Assembly: GCA_947462945.1 (NCBI GenBank)
Contig: CANHTE010000089.1
Coordinates: 1-6,304 of the forward strand
Source: Acetobacteraceae bacterium
GTDB lineage: Bacteria; Pseudomonadota; Alphaproteobacteria; Acetobacterales; Acetobacteraceae
Direction: 5' to 3'
DNA length: 6,304 nt
The translations under genes were made by a program, and so were the position numbers. The notes beneath the pieces were generated by a model. It saw only the letters and a program-made list of their open reading frames with translations. It had not been told where the DNA came from and searched no databases. Each line of letters begins with the position of its first letter. The first letter of the stretch is position 1. This document shows, in pieces, positions 1 through 5,716 of the stretch.

Positions 1-191
1 ACCGCGCCGCTGCGCGTCTCGGGGATGATCTGTGGGCCGCCGCGCCGTGCAACGGCCTCGGCAGCGATGCGCACGGAGATATCGGCCGCCCCGCCGGGCG
101 CGAAGCCGACCAGGATGCGGATGGGCGCGCGGGTCTGCGCCAAGGCAGGCGCAGCGAGGAAGGGCGTGGCGAGCAATAGGCGGCGATGCAT
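1..191 (-). CDS. Bug/TctC-family periplasmic solute receptor, N-terminal part (runs off window)
   Basis: This is the first 63 codons of a tripartite-tricarboxylate-type (Bug) extracytoplasmic solute-binding protein; the rest lies before base 1. Residues 1-18 form a short signal peptide (MHRRLLLATPFLAAPALA, then QT), with two arginines, a hydrophobic core and an Ala-x-Ala-type cleavage site. Residues 24-46 match the family's first strand and ligand loop: PIRILVGFAPGGAADISVRI parallels VRIVVPFAAGGSADVLARV in the other receptor of this window. The ETRSGA at 58-63 takes the place of the usual ENRxGAGG. Two in-frame ATGs are possible, at 197 and 191. I chose 191 because the GGGGGA at 203-198 is then spaced 6 bases away, whereas it abuts the ATG at 197. 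The gene follows the crotonase with essentially no gap, so it is probably coupled to it. It differs clearly from the upstream receptor, so it is not a recent duplicate. The family assignment is fairly secure; the ligand is unknown. Confidence 0.8.
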   Translation of the reverse strand, partial: MHRRLLLATPFLAAPALAQTRAPIRILVGFAPGGAADISVRIAAEAVARRGGPQIIPETRSGA

Positions 192-193
192 GG

Positions 194-985
194 TCATTCC
201 CCCGTGAAGCGTGGCGTGCGCTTTTCCGCCCGCGCCGCGCGGCCCTCGGCATAATCGGCGCTGTCGTAGCAGGCATCGGCCAGAAGCTGGGCGCGCGCCA
301 GATCGGGCGAGGCGTCGCGGCGCGCGAGTTCATGGAAGGCCACCTTCGCCGCGCGCAGCGAGAGTGGTGCCGCGCCCGCCACCTCCCGCGCGGCTTCCAG
401 CGCGGCCCCCTGCATCGCTGCCTGGTCCGGCAACATCTGCGTGACGAGCCCGAGGCGCTCCAGCGCCTCGCCCGCGAAGCTGCGCCCGGTCAACACCATC
501 AGGCGCGCGGTGGCGAGGCCCACCACATCCACCAGCTTGACGATATCCTCCAGCCGGTAAGGCAGCCCAAGCTTCACCGCGGGCACGCCCATGCGCGCCT
601 CGCGGCTTGCGAAGCGCAGGTCGCATTGCAGCGCGAGCTCCAGGCCGGCGCCCAGGCAATGGCCATGGATGGCGGCAATGGCCGGCTTCTCCAGTGCGGC
701 CATGCGCTCAGCCACGTCGCGCTGCCAGGCGTTGTAGGATGCGGATTGGGCGGCACTGGCGCGGATCGCCTCGAACTCCGAGGTGTCGTTGCCGGTGCAG
801 AAGGCGCGATCGCCGGCGCCCTGCAACAGCAGCACCCGCGCTTCGGGCCGCGCGGCCACCTCATCCAGCAGGCCGGGCAGGGATTGCCACATGCTGGCGG
901 TGATGGCGTTCATCCGGCGCGGATGGTCGAAGGTGAGATGTGCGATGCCATCCGCGATGGCCAGTGTGACGCGCGCCTCGCTCAT
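194..985 (-). CDS. Enoyl-CoA hydratase/isomerase (crotonase) family protein
   Basis: A 263-residue crotonase-fold protein, normal length for the family, predicted cytoplasmic and acting on an acyl-CoA thioester. The first oxyanion-hole segment is [11 protein letters not shown] at 61-71, where typical members have AFCAGADL. The second is [16 protein letters not shown] at 107-122. The C-terminal [16 protein letters not shown] (247-262) matches the usual EGxxAFxEKRxPxFxG tail. Aligned with rat mitochondrial enoyl-CoA hydratase, the first catalytic Glu (rat Glu144) is retained as Glu116. The second (rat Glu164) falls on Ala136 in [11 protein letters not shown] classical two-Glu hydratase mechanism is therefore doubtful, and isomerase, hydrolase, lyase or a one-Glu hydratase activity is possible. 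The start ATG overlaps the HyuA stop as ATGA (985-982) with only a weak upstream GGA, pointing to translational coupling. A CoA-dependent enzyme right after HyuA suggests that the pathway passes through a CoA ester, but no CoA ligase is visible. The family is certain; the reaction is unknown. Confidence 0.9.
   Translation of the reverse strand: MSEARVTLAIADGIAHLTFDHPRRMNAITASMWQSLPGLLDEVAARPEARVLLLQGAGDRAFCTGNDTSEFEAIRASAAQSASYNAWQRDVAERMAALEKPAIAAIHGHCLGAGLELALQCDLRFASREARMGVPAVKLGLPYRLEDIVKLVDVVGLATARLMVLTGRSFAGEALERLGLVTQMLPDQAAMQGAALEAAREVAGAAPLSLRAAKVAFHELARRDASPDLARAQLLADACYDSADYAEGRAARAEKRTPRFTGE
198..203 (-). promoter_or_regulatory. Ribosome binding site of the distal Bug receptor
   Basis: On the minus strand GGGGGA lies inside the last codons of the crotonase gene, 6 bases before the ATG at 191-189 and directly against the ATG at 197-195. 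This spacing favours the start at 191. The alternative ATG at 197 would form an ATGA overlap with the crotonase stop and remains possible through coupling. Confidence 0.45.
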
Positions 986-3054
986 GCGCCGAGGTCCACG
1001 ACGAGGTTGCCGCAGGCCTCCAACGCGGCGATGGCGCCGGGCGGCAGCAGCAGGGTGGACATGCCATCCTCCACCACGGCGGGGCCCGCGATGCGCTGGC
1101 CCGCGCCCAGGTCGCCGCGCCGGAAGGCGGGCACGCTCTGCATCGTCTCGCCGAAGCGCACGGCGCGATGCGCATGCGGCGCAGTCAGCCCGGTCGCGGC
1201 GATGTCGGGATCCAGGCGGCCTTCGCCCGTCGCGGCAGTGGCGGCGACGCGGATGTTCACGACCTCCACCGTGGCGACCGGCGGCACGCCGGCGAAGACG
1301 GCCCGATAAGCGGTCTCGAACTCCGCCCGGATGGCCGCGATGCTGCCCACGCCATAGGGGCCGGCGGGCAGGTCGGTGGCGAGTTCATGGCCTTGCCCGG
1401 CGAAGCGCAGATCGGCCGTGCGCGTCAGGGTGATGCCGGCCCCGGCGCCCAGCGTGGCGGCGATGATGGCGCGGGCCTCCTCCTCCAGCGCGGCGAAGCG
1501 CGCCTCCAGCACTTCGGGCGGCAGGGTGTCCAGCTTGGTGGCCAGCGTCGCCACACGGTCCACCCGGGCAGGGGCCAGCAGCAGGCCCAGCGCCGAGGCC
1601 ACGCCAGCGGCGGGCGGGCAGATCACCCGCCGCAGCCCCAGTCGGCGCGCCACCTCCGGCCCATGCAGCGGCCCGCCGCCGCCGGTGACGAGCAGCGCCG
1701 GTTCCGCTCCCTCGCCGCCATGCTCGGCCAGGTGCACGCGCGCGGCCGCGGCCATTGCCTCATTCACCACGGCATGCACGCCCGAGGCCGTGGCCCACGG
1801 CGCCATGCCGGCGGCGATGCCCAGCGCATCCAGCGCGGCGCCGGAGGCCGCTTCATCGAGCCGCATGGTGCCGCCCGCAAAGCCCTCGGCCTGGAGGTAG
1901 CCCAGCGCCAGATTGGCATCGGTCACGGTGGGTTCCGCGCCGCCGCGCCCATAGCAGGCGGGCCCGGGGTCGGAGCCGGCGCTGCGCGGGCCGACCTTCA
2001 GCAGCCCCAGCGGATCAAGGGCGGCGATACTGCCACCCCCAGCGCCGATCTCGATGAGTTCCACTGCCGAAATGCTCAGCGGCAGGCCGCTGCCGGGGGT
2101 GAAGCGCCGCTCCCGCGCGGCCTCGAAGCGATGCGCCACGCGCGGCACGCCATCACGCACCACCGCGAGCTTGGCCGTGGTGCCGCCCATGTCGAAGGCC
2201 AGCAGATCGCGCGCGCCGCTGCGCCCGCCAAACACCGCGGCCGCCAGCGCGCCCGCCGCCGGGCCGGATTCCAGCAGGCGCACGGGCACGCGCTTGGCTT
2301 CCTCCACATGCGTCAGCCCGCCATTGGAGAGCATCAGGAACAAGGGCGCGGTGACGCCCAGCGCCGCGATCTCCCGCGCCAGCGCATCGAGGTAACCCAC
2401 CGCCAAGGGCTTCACATAGGCATTGGCGACGGTGGTGGAGAGCCGCTCATATTCGCGGATTTGCGGCGAGACCTCGCTGGAGAGCGAGAGATGCAGCCCC
2501 GGATGGCGGGCCGCGATCAGCGCCGCCGCCTGCTGTTCATGCACCGGATTGGCATAGGCATGCAGGAAGCCGATGGCCAGCGAGGTGACGCCCGCCGCCA
2601 CAAGCTGATCGGCCGCCGCCAGCACGGAGGCAGCGTCCAGCGGCGTTTCCACACGGCCATCGGGCGCCAGGCGCTCGCGCGCTTCAAGCCGCAGCGCGCG
2701 GCGCACCAGGGGCTTGGGCAGCGCGATGAAGAGATCATAGATCTCGTATTTCCGCTCATGCCCGATTTCGAGAATGTCGCGGAAGCCCTCGGTGGTCAGC
2801 AGCCCGGTGGGGGCGCCGCGCCGCTCGATCAGCGCATTGGTCAGCAGGGTGGTGGCATGCACCACGCGGGTGATATCCGCCGGCGCCACGCCCTCACGCG
2901 CCAGCAGGTGACGAATGCCCGAGAGCACACCCCGCGCCGGCTCGGCCGGGGTAGTGAGTTCCTTATGTGCGAAGAAGCGCCCGCTTTCGGGCGCATGCAG
3001 GACGATGTCGGTGAAGGTGCCGCCGATGTCGATGGCCAGCGCATACTGGGTCAT
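982..3054 (-). CDS. hyuA: HyuA: hydantoinase A/5-oxoprolinase family ATP-dependent subunit
   Basis: A 690-residue protein of the N-methylhydantoinase A/5-oxoprolinase/acetone carboxylase beta family, full length. These subunits carry an actin/ASKHA-type ATP site and drive ring opening or carboxylation together with a HyuB partner in the cytoplasm. Visible motifs in order: phosphate loop DIGGTFTD (9-16), HATTLLTNALIERRGA (66-81), EYERLSTTVANAYVKP (201-216), LSNGG (242-246), ESGPAAG (262-268), second nucleotide loop FDMGGTTAK (287-295), EIGAGGGSI (335-343), GPRSAGSDPGPACYGRGG (355-372), TVTDANL (376-382), GGGGPLHG (458-465) and CPPAAGVASALG (479-490). The remainder, to 690, is the family's C-terminal domain. 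The start ATG overlaps the HyuB stop as ATGA (3054-3051), with GAGGA about 9 bases upstream. HyuA and HyuB probably form a complex. The symbol denotes the family only: the substrate could be a hydantoin, 5-oxoproline, another cyclic amide, or a ketone that is carboxylated. No racemase or carbamoylase accompanies it here. Confidence 0.93.
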   Translation of the reverse strand: MTQYALAIDIGGTFTDIVLHAPESGRFFAHKELTTPAEPARGVLSGIRHLLAREGVAPADITRVVHATTLLTNALIERRGAPTGLLTTEGFRDILEIGHERKYEIYDLFIALPKPLVRRALRLEARERLAPDGRVETPLDAASVLAAADQLVAAGVTSLAIGFLHAYANPVHEQQAAALIAARHPGLHLSLSSEVSPQIREYERLSTTVANAYVKPLAVGYLDALAREIAALGVTAPLFLMLSNGGLTHVEEAKRVPVRLLESGPAAGALAAAVFGGRSGARDLLAFDMGGTTAKLAVVRDGVPRVAHRFEAARERRFTPGSGLPLSISAVELIEIGAGGGSIAALDPLGLLKVGPRSAGSDPGPACYGRGGAEPTVTDANLALGYLQAEGFAGGTMRLDEAASGAALDALGIAAGMAPWATASGVHAVVNEAMAAAARVHLAEHGGEGAEPALLVTGGGGPLHGPEVARRLGLRRVICPPAAGVASALGLLLAPARVDRVATLATKLDTLPPEVLEARFAALEEEARAIIAATLGAGAGITLTRTADLRFAGQGHELATDLPAGPYGVGSIAAIRAEFETAYRAVFAGVPPVATVEVVNIRVAATAATGEGRLDPDIAATGLTAPHAHRAVRFGETMQSVPAFRRGDLGAGQRIAGPAVVEDGMSTLLLPPGAIAALEACGNLVVDLGA

Positions 3055-4646
3055 GCGATGCCATCCTCGCGGTCCGCAGCCGCAAGCTCGGGTTGACGCG
3101 CGGCCGCTGGGCCATGGCCGCCGCCGCCCGGTGTGCGCATCTCCACCGTGCCGCCCGGCATGACGACATGCTGCCGCTTCGGGTCCACCGCCGCGCCGTC
3201 AATCAGCACCGCACCCGGCGCACCCGGCGAGCCGCCCGCAAATCCCGGGGCGGCCGAGCCGGGCTGGGTGCGCTCGGCCAGGAAGGTCACGGCGATGGGC
3301 TGGGAGGAGAGGCTCTCATACAGCGTCTCCTGCCCGGTGCCGCCGCGATGCCGGCCAGTGCCGCCGGTGCCGGTTCGCAAGCGCCGGAAGCGCACCCGCC
3401 AGGGGGCCGATTGCTCGATGGTCTCGACCGAAGCGGAGGAGACGTTGGAGGGCCAGCTCAACACATTGGCGCCATCGCCCTGGGCATGGGCGCCATAGCC
3501 GCCATTGAGGAACAGCGCATTGGCGATGGGCGTGCCATCCTCGCGAAAGCCCGAGAAGCCGAGGCACCAGAGCGGCGAACCCACGCCCGCCACCACGCGC
3601 TCCGGCAGCGCCTCGGCCAGGGCCGACATGACGAGGGCGGGAAGGAAATGCCCGGTCAGCGCGCGCGCGCCGCCCGCCGCCGGATGGCGGGAATTGAGGA
3701 TGCAGCCCTCCGGCGCCGTGACGGTCAGCGGCACGAAGCTGCCCTCGTTGTTCGGCACGGCGGGGCACAGCACCGCCTTCACCGCGAAGGCCGTATAGGC
3801 GAAGGTATAGGCAAGGCAGACATTGATGGCGCGGGCCACCTGCGGGTCGGAGCCCGCATAGTCGCAGGTGATCGCATCGCCCTGCACCGTCAGCGCGAGG
3901 CACAGGCGCAGAGGCTGCTCCAGCCCATCGGTCAGCACTTCGGCGCGGTAGATGCCATCGGGCACGGCGGCGATGGAAGCGCGCATCGCCCGCTCCGAGC
4001 GCGACTGGATTTCCGCCGCCAGCGCCGAGAGGTCCGGCAGGCCATGCTCCGGCAGCAGGGCCAGGATCCGGCGCTCCATCAGGTCAAGCGCGGCAAATTG
4101 CGCGTGCAGATCGCCCAGCACCTGGTCCGGCACACGGGTGTTGCGGCGGAGCATGCGCATCAGCGTGGCATCCGGCACGCCGGCCACCACGGCCTTCATC
4201 GGCGGAATCTGCAGGCCTTCCTCGAAGACATCCCGCGCTTCGGCCGAGCGGATGCGGCCACCGATATCGGGGGAATGCGCCACGGAGCCGGCGAAGGCCA
4301 CCAGCCGCCCATTCAGGAAAATCGGCTTGGCCACGGTGATATCCGGCAGATGGCCCGTGCCCATCCAGATGTCGTTGGTGATCAGCACATCGCCGGGCGA
4401 GAGGGTTTCCGCCGGATATTCCCGCAGGAAATGCTTGATCGTGTTGGGCAGGGTGCAAAGAAAGCTCGGCACGCTATCCGTCGCCTGCACGACGGAGCAC
4501 CCTTCGGCGTCGGTCAGCACGCAGCCGAAATCATGACTCTCACGCACCACGGTGGAGAAGGAGGAACGAAGCAGCGCGGCGGCGGCTTCATCCACGATGG
4601 AGACGAGCCGCGTCCAGAGCAGCTCCAACCGAACGGGGTCAAACAT
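3051..4646 (-). CDS. hyuB: HyuB: hydantoinase B/oxoprolinase family subunit
   Basis: A 531-residue hydantoinase B/5-oxoprolinase family protein, the usual partner of HyuA. The frame is open further upstream to an ATG at 4688. I start at the ATG at 4646-4644 because family members begin with MFDPxxLExLWxRLxSIVDE, exactly what follows here, and because this ATG overlaps the receptor's TGA as TGATG. Family motifs in order: VVRESHDFGCVLTD (33-46), TNDIWMGTGHLPDITV (90-105), AGSVAHSPDIGG (119-130), EEGLQIPPMKA (142-152), VPNNEGSFVPL (298-308), RHPAAGGARALTGHFL (320-335), GRHRGGTGQE (431-440) and TPGGGGHG (505-512). After the Gly-rich motif the last 19 residues, rich in Ala, Glu and Asp, are not recognisably conserved. 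There is no signal peptide, so it is presumably cytoplasmic and complexed with HyuA, supplying residues for the amide-hydrolysing or carboxylating step. Family certain; substrate unknown. Confidence 0.93.
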   Translation of the reverse strand: MFDPVRLELLWTRLVSIVDEAAAALLRSSFSTVVRESHDFGCVLTDAEGCSVVQATDSVPSFLCTLPNTIKHFLREYPAETLSPGDVLITNDIWMGTGHLPDITVAKPIFLNGRLVAFAGSVAHSPDIGGRIRSAEARDVFEEGLQIPPMKAVVAGVPDATLMRMLRRNTRVPDQVLGDLHAQFAALDLMERRILALLPEHGLPDLSALAAEIQSRSERAMRASIAAVPDGIYRAEVLTDGLEQPLRLCLALTVQGDAITCDYAGSDPQVARAINVCLAYTFAYTAFAVKAVLCPAVPNNEGSFVPLTVTAPEGCILNSRHPAAGGARALTGHFLPALVMSALAEALPERVVAGVGSPLWCLGFSGFREDGTPIANALFLNGGYGAHAQGDGANVLSWPSNVSSASVETIEQSAPWRVRFRRLRTGTGGTGRHRGGTGQETLYESLSSQPIAVTFLAERTQPGSAAPGFAGGSPGAPGAVLIDGAAVDPKRQHVVMPGGTVEMRTPGGGGHGPAAARQPELAAADREDGIA

Positions 4647-5611
4647 CAATCGAGTCGAATTCCTGCGGATTGCACGACGCGTGACCATTTCACGGTCTCA
4701 GAGGCCAGGAAGGCGCGGCTTTCATCGAGCGGGCCGCCAATGGGCGTGGCGCCCATGGTGGTGAAGCGTTCGCGCAAGGCGGGGTCGGCCAGCACGGCGC
4801 GGAGATCCGCGTTCAGCCGGTCCAGCAGGGGTTGCGGCGTGGAGGCGGGGGCGGCGATGGTGAACCAGGCGGTGGCGACATAGCCCTCCACCCCCGCCTC
4901 GGCAGCGGTGGGCACATCAGGCAGCGCGGGTGACCGTGCGGCGCTGGTCATGGCCAAAGCGCGCACGCGGCCGGCGCTGGCGACGGGCGGCACGGTGGGC
5001 AGGTTCTCGAACATCAGCTGGATATTGCCGGCCATCAGGTCATTCAGCGCCTGGGAGGAGCCGCGATAGGGCACATGCGTCATCCGCAGGCCGGTGACCA
5101 GCATGAACAACTCGCCCGCCATGTGGGTGGAGGTGGCGTTGCCGGCCGAACCAAAGGTCAATTCGCCCGGCCGCGCGCGCGCCAGCGCCACGAGATCGCG
5201 CAGGTTCTGCACCGGCACGGCCGGGTGCGCGATGATGACGTTTGGGAATTCGGCCAGGATGGTGACGGGGGTGAGCTCCGTCGCCGGCGCATAGGGCAGG
5301 CTGCGATAGACGCTATAGGCCGCGTGGATGCCGATGCTGCCCAGCAGCAGCGTTTGCCCATCGCCCGGGCTGCGCGCCACATGCTCGGCGCCGATATGCC
5401 CGCCCGCCCCCAGGCGGTTTTCGATCACCACCTGCTGCCCCCAGCGCGTGGACAGCGCCTGCCCCGTGACGCGCGCCAGCACATCGGCCGAGCCGCCCGC
5501 GGCGAAGGGGACCACGATGCGGACCGGGCGCTGCGGCGCGGTCTGCGCCTCCGCTCGGACGGCCGTGAGGGTCAAAGCGGCGATGGCCGCGGCGAGACAG
5601 GCGAGGCGCAT
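4646..5611 (-). CDS. Bug/TctC-family periplasmic solute receptor, full length
   Basis: A 321-residue tripartite-tricarboxylate-type extracytoplasmic receptor, normal length for the family and the first gene of the operon. The signal peptide covers about residues 1-22 (hydrophobic core LACLAAAIAALTL, cleavage after AEA before QTAPQ). The mature protein shows the family signatures: VVPFAAGGSADVLAR (33-47), ENRLGAGGHIGAE (64-76), GSAGNATSTHMAGELF (154-169), HVPYRGSSQALNDLMAG (179-195), DVPTAAEAGVEGY (232-244) and WFTIAAPASTPQPLLDRLN (249-267). Members bind small carboxylates, amides or amino-acid-like ligands in the periplasm. Many are orphans without their own TctA/TctB membrane subunits, and none is seen here. 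The start at 5611 is supported by GGAG at 5619-5616, spaced 6 bases, and by the signal peptide. Its stop overlaps the HyuB start by one base (TGATG), so receptor and enzyme synthesis are linked. The ligand is presumably the substrate of the downstream enzymes or a precursor of it (inference). Confidence 0.93.
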   Translation of the reverse strand: MRLACLAAAIAALTLTAVRAEAQTAPQRPVRIVVPFAAGGSADVLARVTGQALSTRWGQQVVIENRLGAGGHIGAEHVARSPGDGQTLLLGSIGIHAAYSVYRSLPYAPATELTPVTILAEFPNVIIAHPAVPVQNLRDLVALARARPGELTFGSAGNATSTHMAGELFMLVTGLRMTHVPYRGSSQALNDLMAGNIQLMFENLPTVPPVASAGRVRALAMTSAARSPALPDVPTAAEAGVEGYVATAWFTIAAPASTPQPLLDRLNADLRAVLADPALRERFTTMGATPIGGPLDESRAFLASETVKWSRVVQSAGIRLD

Positions 5612-5716
5612 GCTGGTCTCCGACTAGCATTGATGGGCTAGGCGACCACAGAGATGGCCAATCGGCAAGGGCGCTCGGGCCGGCGGCACCAATTTCAGGT
5701 TGGAAGAGCTTGCGAT
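5612..5716. other. Gap between operon head and IS relic, presumed promoter region
   Basis: These 105 bases separate the receptor gene from the first recognisable transposase-like codon (Trp at 5717-5719). They must carry the 5' leader and probably the operon promoter. Reading the minus strand I see only weak candidates, such as TTGCCG or TTGGCC as a -35 box followed by no good -10. I find no clear operator, terminator hairpin or IS terminal inverted repeat. The plus-strand frame of the relic stays open from an ATG at 5654 across 5654-5716, but those 21 residues do not look like transposase sequence to me, so the relic's left boundary is uncertain. Confidence 0.4.
5616..5619 (-). promoter_or_regulatory. 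Ribosome binding site of the first operon gene
   Basis: GGAG on the minus strand lies 6 bases before the ATG at 5611-5609. It is the only start in the operon with a free, well-spaced Shine-Dalgarno sequence outside another gene, in keeping with this gene being first in the transcript. Confidence 0.65.

Noticed and set aside
32..1309. A 425-codon plus-strand open frame antisense to the crotonase and the HyuA end
   Set aside because: The protein is Arg/Gly/Ala/His-rich with no domain and no family motif; long antisense frames are expected opposite GC-rich genes with strong third-position GC bias.
1168..3096. A 642-codon plus-strand open frame opposite HyuA
   Set aside because: It lies fully antisense to a motif-complete HyuA and has low-complexity composition without recognisable motifs; a shadow frame.
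3655..3690. GC-alternating run (GCGCGCGCGCCGCCCGCCGCC) as a repeat or structured element
   Set aside because: It encodes the conserved HyuB segment around AAGGARAL and is explained by Ala/Gly/Arg codons in a GC-rich genome.
3093..4883. A 596-codon plus-strand open frame opposite HyuB and the receptor's end
   Set aside because: Antisense to well-supported genes, His/Arg/Gly-rich, no conserved motif; a shadow frame.
5612..5700. Sigma-70-like promoter (TTGCCG or TTGGCC with CATCAAT or TGCTAG) for the operon
   Set aside because: The boxes match the consensus poorly or with wrong spacing; not strong enough to annotate.
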